Origin: Vibrio sp. RE88
Lineage (GTDB): Bacteria; Pseudomonadota; Gammaproteobacteria; Enterobacterales; Vibrionaceae
DNA: 64,000 nt
NCBI RefSeq assembly: GCF_013113835.1
Contig: NZ_VTYQ01000007.1
Coordinates: 124,001-188,000 of the forward strand
Direction: 5' to 3'
Shown piece after piece: positions 27,586 to 36,014 of the stretch; the stretch's first letter is position 1, and each line of letters begins with the position of its first letter. The notes under the pieces were generated by a model. The model saw nothing but the letters and a program-made list of their open reading frames with translations. It ran no database searches and was not told the origin of the DNA. Position numbers and translations under genes: made by a program.

Positions 27586-28323
27586 TTAGTGCACATCACG
27601 CCAATACTCTTTCTTGAGCAGAACAACCACGATAGTGAAGATAACGAGGAATGCCATTACCCACCAACCTAGTGCATGACGCTCTAGTTTCACAGGGTCA
27701 CCCGAGTATTCTAGGAAGTTCACCAAATCACGAACTGCATCGTCGTACTCTTCTTGGTTCAACTCACCAGTGCCATCACTTTCAACACCAACCACAACTT
27801 TATGCTCTTCGCCTTCTACGACTTGAGTCTCGTAAACCGGCTTAGGAATGCCCTGAAGCTCTTCCAATACGTGCGGCATACCAACACTTGGGAAAACAAC
27901 ATTGTTCACTCCAAACGGACGAGATGGGTCCTCATAGAAAGAACGCAAGTATGTGTATAGCCAGTCAGAACCACGAACACGGGCAACTAGTGTTAGATCT
28001 GGTGGTGTTGCACCAAACCATTTCGCTGCTGATTTGTCCGGGATGGCATTTTCCATCAGATCACCAACTTTCGCATTAGGATCGAAAATCAGGTTTTCTT
28101 TTAGCAACTCAACTGGAATACCGATATCACGAGCAACACGCTCGTAACGTTGATACTGCGCTGAGTGACAGCCGAAACAGTAGTTCATGAACAGCTTGGC
28201 ACCATTTTGCAGTGAAGCTTGGTCACTTAGGTCGTTGTTTGCTTTATCAAGCGGTACATTTGCGCCCGCTGCCATTGCCAGAGAAGGCAGCATTGCAAAC
28301 AAAATTACAATCCATTTTTTCAT
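27586..28323 (-). CDS. petC: Cytochrome c1 subunit of the bc1 complex
   Basis: Haem c subunit of ubiquinol-cytochrome c reductase, passing electrons from the Rieske centre to soluble or membrane cytochrome c. The 245 residues carry an N-terminal signal peptide (cleavage after AMAAG near 20), the haem-binding CFGCH at 49-53, the likely axial Met in SVGMPHVLEEL, and a C-terminal membrane anchor (about 217-237). It overlaps petB by 4 bp. Confidence 0.96.
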   Translation of the reverse strand: MKKWIVILFAMLPSLAMAAGANVPLDKANNDLSDQASLQNGAKLFMNYCFGCHSAQYQRYERVARDIGIPVELLKENLIFDPNAKVGDLMENAIPDKSAAKWFGATPPDLTLVARVRGSDWLYTYLRSFYEDPSRPFGVNNVVFPSVGMPHVLEELQGIPKPVYETQVVEGEEHKVVVGVESDGTGELNQEEYDDAVRDLVNFLEYSGDPVKLERHALGWWVMAFLVIFTIVVVLLKKEYWRDVH

Positions 28324-29585
28324 TTGAATGTCACCCTTTCTGGTAGTGGCTTAGTCGCTTCGTTCTTGCTGTAGAAGTACAGCAGTACGAAGAACATGAA
28401 GTAAGCTAAGCTGAAGATCTGAGCTAATAGCGTATATGTTGGTGTTGCTGGTAGCGCACCAAGAACACCTAGCGCAATAAAGCTGATCGTAAACTGGATG
28501 ATATTGAATAAATGGAACTTACTGCGGTAGCGGTAAGAACGAACCTTACAACGGTCTAGCCATGGTAGAACAAACAACACGACAATAGACGCGCCCATCG
28601 CGATAACACCTAGTAACTTATCAGGAACGGCACGTAGAATCGCGTAGAACGGTGTGAAGTACCATACTGGAGCAATGTGCTCTGGTGTTTTCAGTGGGTT
28701 AGCGGCTTCAAAGTTAGGCGGCTCAAGGAAGTATCCACCCATTTCTGGGTTAAAGAACAACACGTAACAGAACAGGAATAGGAAACCTGCTACACCAACC
28801 ATATCCTTCACCGTACCGTAAGGATGGAAAGGAATAGAGTCAATGATGTCGTATTTCTTCGTATAATCCTTATGGAATGGGAACTGAGTTTTGTAGTCAT
28901 CGCCCATCGAACCTTTAGGTAGCTTAGTTTCGATACCGTCTGGGTTGTTAGAACCTACTTCATGCAGTGCCAAGACGTGCAAAACGATAAGCAGCAGAAG
29001 TACGATAGGAAGTGCGATAACATGCAGTGCAAAGAAACGGTTCAGGGTAGCGCCTGAGATCACGTAGTCACCACGAATCCATAGCGTTAGGTCATCACCA
29101 ATAACAGGAATTGCACCAAACAGTGAAATGATTACCTGTGCACCCCAGTAAGACATCTGACCCCATGGAAGTAGGTAGCCCATGAAAGCTTCAGCCATCA
29201 ACACAAGGAAGATAAGCATACCGAAGATCCACAGCAGCTCACGAGGCTTCTGATAAGAGCCGTAGATCAAGCCACGGAACATGTGCAGGTAAACCACAAC
29301 GAAGAACGCAGACGCGCCCGTTGAGTGCATATAACGGAGTAGCCAACCGTACTCTACGTCGCGCATGATGTATTCGATTGAAGCAAACGCGCCATCGCCA
29401 GATGGAACGTAGTTCATTGTCAGCCAGATACCTGTCAGAATCTGGTTAACCAACACAAGCATTGCTAGTGAGCCAAACAGATACCAAAAGTTAAAGTTCT
29501 TCGGCATCGGATATTCAGAAAGGTGCTTCTTGTACGCATTCATTGCGGGTATGCGTTTTTCTACCCAATCAAGTAGAGCTTGCAT
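28320..29585 (-). CDS. petB: Cytochrome b subunit of the bc1 complex
   Basis: Di-haem membrane subunit with the quinol-oxidising and quinone-reducing sites. The 421 residues include about eight transmembrane helices. The first haem-ligand histidines lie in RYMHSTGASAFFVVVYLHMFRG and the second pair in FFALHVIALPIVLLLLIVLHVLALH. The Qo-site motif reads PVWYFTPF rather than PEWY, a variant known in beta- and gammaproteobacteria. It overlaps petA by one base and petC by four. Confidence 0.97.
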   Translation of the reverse strand: MQALLDWVEKRIPAMNAYKKHLSEYPMPKNFNFWYLFGSLAMLVLVNQILTGIWLTMNYVPSGDGAFASIEYIMRDVEYGWLLRYMHSTGASAFFVVVYLHMFRGLIYGSYQKPRELLWIFGMLIFLVLMAEAFMGYLLPWGQMSYWGAQVIISLFGAIPVIGDDLTLWIRGDYVISGATLNRFFALHVIALPIVLLLLIVLHVLALHEVGSNNPDGIETKLPKGSMGDDYKTQFPFHKDYTKKYDIIDSIPFHPYGTVKDMVGVAGFLFLFCYVLFFNPEMGGYFLEPPNFEAANPLKTPEHIAPVWYFTPFYAILRAVPDKLLGVIAMGASIVVLFVLPWLDRCKVRSYRYRSKFHLFNIIQFTISFIALGVLGALPATPTYTLLAQIFSLAYFMFFVLLYFYSKNEATKPLPERVTFK

Positions 29586-30178
29586 TATGCCTCCCCTTCT
29601 TCGTCAACACCGATGATAATCTTAGTATCACTGAGATACATGTGCTTTGGAACAACCAGGTTTAGTGGAGCAGGTACACCTTGGAACACACGACCAGCCA
29701 TATCAAACTTAGAGCCGTGACAAGGACAGAAGAAACCTGATTTAACACCCTGAACCTGTTCACTAAAACTGTCTGGTAAATAAGTCGGTGAACAACCAAG
29801 GTGGGTACAGATACCTACAGCAACAAAGTACTCAGGCTTGATGGAACGGTAGGCATTTTGAGCATATGCTGGTTGCTGCTCTTCGCCTGATGCTGGGTCA
29901 CGAAGCTGACCGTCGATATTTTTCAGCGCGTCTACGATCGATTGTGCACGACGGACAACCCATACAGGTTTACCACGCCATTCGACACGAACCATCTGCC
30001 CTTCTTCAAGTTTACCGATGTCAACTTCAACAGGGGCACCCGCAGCTTTTGCTTTCTCACTTGGGTTCCAAGATTTAATAAAAGGAACGGCGACAGCAGC
30101 TGCTCCGAGACCACCCACAACCGCGGTTGTAGCTGTCAAGAAACGTCTGCGACCGTTATTTAAAGGCGCATTGCTCAT
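29585..30178 (-). CDS. petA: Rieske iron-sulfur subunit of the bc1 complex
   Basis: 2Fe-2S subunit that takes the first electron from ubiquinol. The 197 residues begin with a twin-arginine Tat signal/anchor (GRRRFLTAT, then a hydrophobic segment about 18-36). The two cluster-binding motifs are CTHLGC and CPCHGSKFD, which give the Cys-His pairs and the disulfide. It is the first gene of petABC and has a good promoter about 100 bases upstream. RBS AGGAG precedes the ATG. Confidence 0.97.
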   Translation of the reverse strand: MSNAPLNNGRRRFLTATTAVVGGLGAAAVAVPFIKSWNPSEKAKAAGAPVEVDIGKLEEGQMVRVEWRGKPVWVVRRAQSIVDALKNIDGQLRDPASGEEQQPAYAQNAYRSIKPEYFVAVGICTHLGCSPTYLPDSFSEQVQGVKSGFFCPCHGSKFDMAGRVFQGVPAPLNLVVPKHMYLSDTKIIIGVDEEGEA

Positions 30179-30276
30179 CCAAACATTCTCCCATTTGCTC
30201 CTTTTGGATTATTGTTATTCCGCTTAAAGAGCATGGCTAACAAAATACGAATTTAGTTGTATTTATTTGATGGCAA

Positions 30277-30305
30277 ATGATAAATAAAACCCTACTTTTT
30301 GACAA
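30277..30305 (-). promoter_or_regulatory. petABC promoter
   Basis: On the minus strand -35 TTGTCA (30300-30305, 5 of 6), a 17-bp spacer and -10 TATCAT (30277-30282, 5 of 6). It gives a leader of about 92 bases before the petA start. Confidence 0.7.
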
Positions 30306-30422
30306 GATAAAGCTACCTTTTTGTAACAATCGTGAAGTAAATCGCCTATGAGGTCACAAAAGGGGAATAAGTAATATAAAAGTTCGCGAAACTGGTCTGG
30401 GAGAAGGGATTTTTTTGCGTAG

Positions 30423-30455
30423 AAAAACAAAAAGCCTGGCATGAAGCCAGGCTTT
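30423..30455 (-). terminator. rplM-rpsI terminator
   Basis: On the minus strand a 10-bp stem with core GCCTGGC/GCCAGGC (30431-30455) is followed by a T-rich tail, about 52 bases after the rpsI stop. Confidence 0.9.
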
Positions 30456-30506
30456 TGGGACCACATTCCGGTGAAAACACCGAAGGCCAATCTTTTCGAA
30501 AAAAGA

Positions 30507-30899
30507 TTAACGCTTAGAGAACTGTGGACGACGACGTGCTTTACGTAGACCAACTTTCTTACGTTCAACGCAACGAGCGTCACGAGTAACGTAACCAGCT
30601 GCACGTAGAGTAGGACGTAGAGACTCATCGTATTCCATTAGAGCGCGAGTGATACCGTGACGGATAGCACCTGCTTGACCAGAAATACCGCCACCTTTAA
30701 CAGTAACGTATAGGTCTAGTTTCTCAGTTAGTTCAACTAGCTCTAGAGGCTGTTTAACAACCATACGAGAAGTTGGACGACCGAAGTACTCATCAAGGCT
30801 ACGCTTGTTGATTACGATGTTGCCGCTGCCTGGTTTAATGAAAACACGTGCAGCTGAGCTTTTGCGACGGCCAGTGCCGTAGTATTGATTCTCTGCCAT
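30507..30899 (-). CDS. rpsI: 30S ribosomal protein S9
   Basis: Small-subunit protein whose C-terminal tail contacts P-site tRNA. The 130 residues match the family; the N-terminal YYGTGRRKSSAARVF and C-terminal KARRRPQFSKR are diagnostic. It lies 15 bp after rplM, with which it forms a conserved two-gene operon. Confidence 0.99.
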   Translation of the reverse strand: MAENQYYGTGRRKSSAARVFIKPGSGNIVINKRSLDEYFGRPTSRMVVKQPLELVELTEKLDLYVTVKGGGISGQAGAIRHGITRALMEYDESLRPTLRAAGYVTRDARCVERKKVGLRKARRRPQFSKR

Positions 30900-30914
30900 T
30901 TTCGAAATCCCCGA

Positions 30915-31343
30915 TTAGATGTCTAGTACTTGTGGTTGTTGAGCAACATGGTTGTGCTCAGCACCAGCGTAAACTTTCAGCTTACGGTACATAGCACGGC
31001 CTAGAGGACCACGTGGTAGCATACCTTTAACTGCTAGCTCAAGCGCCATCTCTGGCTTACGATCAATTAGCTTCTCGAAGCTGATTGATTTTAGGCCGCC
31101 AGGGAATTCAGTGTGACGGTAGTAAATCTTACCTTTAGCTTTGTTACCAGTTACAGTAACTTTCTCCGCGTTTACAACGATGATGTAATCACCAGTGTCA
31201 ACGTGTGGAGTGTACTCAGCTTTGTGTTTGCCACGTAGGCGAGATGCAATTTCACTTGCTAGACGACCAAGAGTTTTACCTTCAGCGTCTACAACGTACC
31301 AGTCGCGTTTTACAGTTTCTGGTTTAGCAACGAAAGTTTTCAT
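30915..31343 (-). CDS. rplM: 50S ribosomal protein L13
   Basis: Large-subunit assembly protein of 142 residues, the E. coli length. Conserved motifs include DAEGKTLGRLASEIA near residue 19, KIYYRHTEFPGG and GMLPRGPLGR. In E. coli L13 represses its own operon by binding the leader mRNA. Here a leader of about 140 bases with several small hairpins precedes the gene. Confidence 0.99.
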   Translation of the reverse strand: MKTFVAKPETVKRDWYVVDAEGKTLGRLASEIASRLRGKHKAEYTPHVDTGDYIIVVNAEKVTVTGNKAKGKIYYRHTEFPGGLKSISFEKLIDRKPEMALELAVKGMLPRGPLGRAMYRKLKVYAGAEHNHVAQQPQVLDI

Positions 31344-31495
31344 GCTAATAATAACCCGTTAATTTAAATTTACACTTCAGGAGCATTGCTCCCACTGACT
31401 AAGAGCCCAGTCATCACCCCTTCGAGTGGTTGGCACTCTCGACCCTAGATCCGCTATGGATTTGGTCTGCAGTAACGGTGGGTCGCAGGATTATA
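31344..31495 (-). promoter_or_regulatory. rplM promoter and structured leader
   Basis: A perfect -10 TATAAT lies at 31490-31495 (minus strand) with no good -35. The leader that follows can form GAGTG/CACTC, TGACT/AGTCA and GGAGCA/TGCTCC hairpins before the ATG. L13 autoregulation of the E. coli operon makes this a plausible site of translational feedback, though I cannot show homology to the E. coli site by eye. Confidence 0.5.
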
Positions 31496-31575
31496 GAGAA
31501 GTCAGTTGAAAAAATCACCTCTTTTTGGGTAAAAAGTTTAATTTTTTTTTACTCCTCGTAGAAACACTCAAGCCC

Positions 31576-32691
31576 TTATGCCAAATGCTCTTTCGCCAGA
31601 TAATCATGGCTTTGCATTTCTATCAATCGAGACTGACAACGTTTAAATTCAAACTCAAGCTGCCCTTGCGTGTATAACTCTTCTAATGCCACTTCCGCTG
31701 AAATAATTAATTTGACATTTCGCTCATAGAATTCATCCACCAGCGCAATGAAACGACGAGCCGCATCATCGATTGTCCGCCCCATTTGCTGGACGTCTGC
31801 GAGCAACACCGTATTGTAGATCCGTGATAACTCAATATAGTCATTCTGACTTCTGGCCGATTGACATAACTGGGCAAAGGTGGCGTGTAATACCCCTTCG
31901 TAAGAATTGACGACCTCTATCTGGCGATGATTAATTTCAATGCTTTTTTCACCTTGCTTGTTTTCACCAACCAGTTGTTCAAAGTAGTGGCACAGATTGG
32001 TATTAGCCTGCTTATCCAGAGGAAAATGGTAAATTTCTGCTTGCTCCAACGTTCTGAGACGGTAATCGATGCCGCTATCGACATTCAATATCAGGCAATT
32101 AGCGTTAATTAAATCAATAGCAGGCAAAAAGCGCGCTCTTTGTAAACCATTTCGGTAAAGATCTTGAGGTGGAATATTAGACGTAGCAACCAGCACCACG
32201 CCACGTTTGAATAACGCTTGGAACAAGGTGCCTAAAATCATCGCATCAGTAATATCTGATACAAAAAACTCATCAAAGCAGATAATTTCCGCTTCCGATT
32301 TAAATTTATCCGCCACTAACTCGAGAGGGTCATTCACATCCCCCAGCGCATTCAATTCATCATGCACCCGATACATAAATCGGTGGAAGTGTACGCGCAT
32401 CTTTTTGTCGCTGGGCAAAGCTTCAAAAAAGGTATCCATTAAATACGTTTTTCCACGCCCTACCCCGCCCCAAAAGTACAGCCCTTTGGGCGCAGCGGGC
32501 AACGATGCTTTTTTACCAAACCAACTCTTCCACCCGGTGACAGGCTCGACCGAGGTGTTTATGTATTGAATAAATTCATGGTAGAGATTATCCAAAGCTC
32601 TCACCGCTTGAAGCTGTGCTTCATCTTGTTGAAAGCCATGTTCTTTTACATCTTTTGTATAGATCTCTAAGGGTGTCATCACTTCACTCAC
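31576..32691 (-). CDS. zapE: Cell division ATPase ZapE
   Basis: AFG1-like AAA ATPase that acts on the FtsZ ring late in constriction in E. coli. The 371 residues show Walker A GGVGRGKTYLMD near residue 75 and Walker B EIICFDEFFVSD near 139. A sensor-like VATSNIPPQDLY follows. It diverges from zapG and lies upstream of rplM, the E. coli order. No clear terminator separates it from rplM. Confidence 0.94.
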   Translation of the reverse strand: MSEVMTPLEIYTKDVKEHGFQQDEAQLQAVRALDNLYHEFIQYINTSVEPVTGWKSWFGKKASLPAAPKGLYFWGGVGRGKTYLMDTFFEALPSDKKMRVHFHRFMYRVHDELNALGDVNDPLELVADKFKSEAEIICFDEFFVSDITDAMILGTLFQALFKRGVVLVATSNIPPQDLYRNGLQRARFLPAIDLINANCLILNVDSGIDYRLRTLEQAEIYHFPLDKQANTNLCHYFEQLVGENKQGEKSIEINHRQIEVVNSYEGVLHATFAQLCQSARSQNDYIELSRIYNTVLLADVQQMGRTIDDAARRFIALVDEFYERNVKLIISAEVALEELYTQGQLEFEFKRCQSRLIEMQSHDYLAKEHLA

Positions 32692-32831
32692 GTGCTATAG
32701 AAGGATTGAAACTGCTATGCAGAGCACACGCATTTTTCTTTATCGTCTCGAATTCTCATAGTAACATGTCCGATGAGCATGTGTAACCGACCGGTAAAAA
32801 ACATGTTAAATAACAATGATAAGGAGCGAAT

Positions 32832-33290
32832 ATGCCTTGGATTTATGCCCTCGTAGGTTTGCTTGTTGGCGCTGTTTTAGGAATCATCATCTCGCGCATT
32901 ACCACTCCGGGATACAAAAAACAGAAGACCATCCAGAAAGACTTGGAAACCGCCAAATTCGAGCTTGAGCAACAAAAACAAGATCTTGCTGATCACTTTG
33001 CTCAGACAGCCGAAATGTTAGATTCACTGGGTAAGGAATACACTAAGCTTTACCAACACATGACGAAAACGTCTGCAGAATTGTTGCCAAACATTCCTGA
33101 GCAAGACAATCCGTTCAATAAAAAAGTCGCTGAGCAATCTCAAACAGAAGAACCTGCTGAGCCTGAACAACCATCAGCGGTGCTAAGCGAAGCACCTAAA
33201 GATTACGCGTCAGGTGCAACAGGCATGTTAGCTGAAGAGAAAAAAGAAGTACTCAACTCAGCACAAGCGGTGACCGCTAAAGCGTCGTAA
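32832..33290 (+). CDS. zapG: Z-ring/envelope protein ZapG (YhcB family, DUF1043)
   Basis: Inner-membrane protein linked to cell division and peptidoglycan/lipid balance in E. coli. The 152 residues start with one transmembrane segment (about 3-21), continue with a coiled coil (about 30-90) containing LADHFAQTAEMLDSLGKEYTKLYQHM, and end in a poorly conserved acidic tail. RBS AAGGAG precedes the ATG. It lies between zapE and degQ as in other enterics. Confidence 0.92.
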   Translation: MPWIYALVGLLVGAVLGIIISRITTPGYKKQKTIQKDLETAKFELEQQKQDLADHFAQTAEMLDSLGKEYTKLYQHMTKTSAELLPNIPEQDNPFNKKVAEQSQTEEPAEPEQPSAVLSEAPKDYASGATGMLAEEKKEVLNSAQAVTAKAS

Positions 33291-33309
33291 CTCTATTTTA
33301 CCTCTTGGT

Positions 33310-33337
33310 GAACTTTGCAAAGGTTTTTGAGTCATAA
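33310..33337 (+). promoter_or_regulatory. Sigma-E-like promoter of degQ
   Basis: GAACTT (33310-33315), a 16-bp spacer and TCATAA (33332-33337) resemble the RpoE consensus (GGAACTT then TCTGA or TCAAA), with the same -35 core and 16-base spacing as E. coli degP. It would give a leader of about 75 bases. This is motif reading by eye only. Confidence 0.5.
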
Positions 33338-33416
33338 CTCCCATAAGCGTCGATTGATTTCTTATTTTTCAAACAAATATTGAATCTCAGGCCTTAACTT
33401 AACTAGGAGTTATCAG

Positions 33417-34784
33417 ATGAAAAAACCTTTGCTTGCTTTAACCGTCCTGTCCTTAAGCTTAAGTTCAATCATCACCCCCATACAAGCCACAGCGGCCCTT
33501 CCTCTGTCTGTAGATGGAGAGCAATTGCCTAGCCTCGCCCCTATGCTAGAAACAGTCACCCCTGCGGTGGTGAGTATTTCTGTAGAAGGCACTCAGGTAT
33601 CCAAACAACGCATTCCTGAGCAGTTCCGTTTCTTCTTCGGTCCTGAATTTCCGACCGAGCAGTTGCAAGAACGTCCATTCCGAGGACTCGGTTCAGGTGT
33701 TATCGTCAATGCAGATAAAGGCTATATAGTCACTAACTACCATGTCATCAATGGCGCGGAAAAAATTCGCGTGAAACTGCATGATGGCCGTGAGTACGAT
33801 GCTGAGCTAGTTGGCGGAGACCAGATGTCAGATGTGGCTCTGTTGAAGCTTGAGAAAGCCAAAAACTTAACGGAAATTAAGATTGCAGATTCCGATGCAT
33901 TACGTGTCGGCGACTTTGCTGTCGCGATTGGTAACCCATTCGGTTTAGGCCAAACGGTGACTTCAGGGATTGTCTCTGCGTTAGGTCGAAGTGGTTTGAA
34001 TATCGAAAACTTCGAGAACTTCATCCAGACCGATGCTGCGATTAACAGTGGTAACTCGGGCGGTGCTCTAGTTAACCTAAAAGGTGAACTGATTGGTATT
34101 AATACCGCGATTCTAGGACCTAACGGCGGTAACGTTGGCATCGGTTTCGCGATTCCATCCAATATGATGACTAACCTAACCGCACAAATCTTAGAGTTTG
34201 GTGAAGTTAAACGCGGTATGCTGGGTGTGCAAGGCGGTGAAATCACTTCTGAGCTTGCAGAAGCGCTCGGCTATGAGTCAAGCAAGGGGGCTTTTGTTAG
34301 CCAAGTAGTTCCGGACAGCGCAGCAGACAAAGCAGGTCTTAAAGCTGGTGACGTGATTGTATCAGTCAACGGCAAAGATATTCACTCGTTCAGTGAGCTG
34401 CGAGCCAAGGTTGCGACACTCGGTGCTGGCAAGAAGGTCTCACTCGGCATTATCCGTGATGGTAAGAAAGAGAGCTTTGACGTCACTCTAGGTGAGCAGC
34501 AAAATGTGAAAGCGTCAGCAGATAAACTGCATGAAGGTCTATCGGGTGCAGAGCTGACCAACACCACCTCAAATGATTCCGTGCAAGGCGTGAAAGTCGC
34601 TTCCGTTGAGAAAGGGTCGAAAGCCGAAGCTTATCAACTGGCGAAAGGCGATATCATCATTGGTGTGAACCGCAAACGAGTCAAAAATCTTGCAGAGTTT
34701 AGAAAAGTGCTTGAGAAACAACCTGGCGTACTGGCTCTGAATATTCAACGTGGTGAACGTACCATTTATCTAGTCGTGCGTTAA
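33417..34784 (+). CDS. degQ: Periplasmic serine endoprotease DegQ (DegP/HtrA family)
   Basis: Periplasmic protease/chaperone that degrades misfolded envelope proteins. The 455 residues have a signal peptide (cleaved after ATA near 26), a trypsin-like domain with the triad His109, Asp139 and Ser214 (GNSGGAL), and two PDZ domains (about 260-350 and 365-450). The length and two PDZ domains fit DegP or DegQ; the short linker after the LA loop and position next to degS favour DegQ. A sigma-E-like promoter precedes it, which in E. coli is a degP trait. Confidence 0.93.
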   Translation: MKKPLLALTVLSLSLSSIITPIQATAALPLSVDGEQLPSLAPMLETVTPAVVSISVEGTQVSKQRIPEQFRFFFGPEFPTEQLQERPFRGLGSGVIVNADKGYIVTNYHVINGAEKIRVKLHDGREYDAELVGGDQMSDVALLKLEKAKNLTEIKIADSDALRVGDFAVAIGNPFGLGQTVTSGIVSALGRSGLNIENFENFIQTDAAINSGNSGGALVNLKGELIGINTAILGPNGGNVGIGFAIPSNMMTNLTAQILEFGEVKRGMLGVQGGEITSELAEALGYESSKGAFVSQVVPDSAADKAGLKAGDVIVSVNGKDIHSFSELRAKVATLGAGKKVSLGIIRDGKKESFDVTLGEQQNVKASADKLHEGLSGAELTNTTSNDSVQGVKVASVEKGSKAEAYQLAKGDIIIGVNRKRVKNLAEFRKVLEKQPGVLALNIQRGERTIYLVVR

Positions 34785-34802
34785 AAACGCGAGGTCAATG
34801 TC

Positions 34803-34840
34803 AAAGGATGGTAGGATCTCCTGCCGTCCTTTTGTTATTT
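34803..34840 (+). terminator. degQ terminator
   Basis: Arms 34803-34816 and 34819-34832 pair over 14 bp (two G-T pairs), followed by a T-rich tail. It lies 19 bases past the degQ stop, so degS probably has its own promoter in the remaining 60 bases. Confidence 0.85.
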
Positions 34841-34897
34841 TCTCATCTAATGCTATTCTTTCGCCACTTGTCTGAATTTTGAAGTGGTTAGGAAGAT

Positions 34898-35965
34898 ATG
34901 CTGCAATTCTTATTGCGTTCAATAGGTTTAGGGTTGGCGACAGCTGCGTTGTTGCTATTAGCTATCCCCTCTCTGCGTTCCACTATTCTTCCTCAGAATT
35001 TCCGCGACGAAATCAACATCACTTCAGCACAAGAAATCTCATTTAATAGTGCAGTCCGCAAAGCCGCCCCTGCAGTGGTGAATATCTATAGCCGAAAGTA
35101 CAAAGAAGATGATCGCTCAAAGCTACTGACTCAAGGGCTAGGCTCAGGCGTGATCGTCAGTGATAAAGGCTATATCATTACCAACTACCACGTTGTCGCG
35201 CAGGCCGATCAAATTGTCGTCGCGCTACAAGATGGTCGCGTCGCTGCCGCGCAATTAGTTGGGACAGACAGACGTACTGATATCGCTATTCTGCGTGTCG
35301 AAGGCAACAACCTTCCTGTGATTCCACTTAACCCGAACTACTCACCGACAGTGGGAGATGTGGTATTGGCGATCGGAAACCCATACAACTTAGGTCAAAC
35401 GACCACGTTTGGTATCGTGTCCGCAACGGGTCGCTCTTCAATCAGCGCCGGCGGCCGACAAGCCTTTATTCAGACAGATGCTGCCATCAATGAAGGAAAC
35501 TCTGGCGGAGCCTTGGTGAACACACGAGGTGAATTGGTTGGCATCAATACGGCGTCCTTCCAACAAGCAACCGAGCTTGAAACTTACGGCATTTCTTTCG
35601 CGATTCCTTACACTCTCGCCAATAAGATCATGCAGAAGATCATTGCCGACGGTCGTGTTATTCGAGGCTATATAGGTATCGACGGTCAAGATATTAATTC
35701 CGTCACCTCACGTCTACTGGGTAATGAGCATTTAGGCGGTATTGTTGTACTCGGCGTTGATCCTAACGGGCCAGGCGCCGACGCAGGATTTCAAGCCCAG
35801 GACATTATTCTTAAAATCGATGGGCAAAAAATCAATGGTCGTCAAAGCGTAATGGATATAGTCACCGAATTGAGGCCGGGAACAACCGTCGATGTGCTCA
35901 TCCTACGTAAGGGCAAAGAGCGAACCCTTAGCGTCACAATCGCAGAAGATACCCGAGAAATTTAA
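34898..35965 (+). CDS. degS: Envelope stress sensor protease DegS
   Basis: Inner-membrane serine protease that starts sigma-E activation by cleaving RseA when its PDZ domain binds unfolded porins. The 355 residues match E. coli DegS: an uncleaved N-terminal anchor (about 5-25), the protease domain with His98, Asp128 and Ser202, and a single PDZ domain (about 255-345). Its likely target output includes the degQ promoter immediately upstream. Confidence 0.95.
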   Translation: MLQFLLRSIGLGLATAALLLLAIPSLRSTILPQNFRDEINITSAQEISFNSAVRKAAPAVVNIYSRKYKEDDRSKLLTQGLGSGVIVSDKGYIITNYHVVAQADQIVVALQDGRVAAAQLVGTDRRTDIAILRVEGNNLPVIPLNPNYSPTVGDVVLAIGNPYNLGQTTTFGIVSATGRSSISAGGRQAFIQTDAAINEGNSGGALVNTRGELVGINTASFQQATELETYGISFAIPYTLANKIMQKIIADGRVIRGYIGIDGQDINSVTSRLLGNEHLGGIVVLGVDPNGPGADAGFQAQDIILKIDGQKINGRQSVMDIVTELRPGTTVDVLILRKGKERTLSVTIAEDTREI

Positions 35966-35977
35966 ACATTGAATAAT

Positions 35978-36013
35978 AAAAAAATCCCATGCTCTTTAGC
36001 ATGGGATTTTTGT
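35978..36013. terminator. Bidirectional terminator between degS and parC
   Basis: A 13-bp perfect stem (35981-35993 and 35998-36010, core ATCCCATGCT/AGCATGGGAT, 4-base loop) is flanked by an A-run and a T-run, serving both convergent genes. Confidence 0.92.
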
Positions 36014-36014
36014 T

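Larger units (their letters stand above)
30179..30506. other. Gap between petA and rpsI
   Basis: This 328-bp interval holds the petABC promoter (30277-30305), the rpsI terminator (30423-30455) and a small hairpin CGGTG-AAAA-CACCG (30469-30482) between the terminator and the rpsI stop. A 121-codon minus-strand frame across it is out of frame with rpsI and spans the terminator, so I do not call it a gene. Confidence 0.8.

Noticed and set aside
30263..30628. 121-codon minus-strand ORF over the petA-rpsI gap
   Set aside because: It overlaps rpsI out of frame and spans the rpsI terminator; the product has no recognisable motif.
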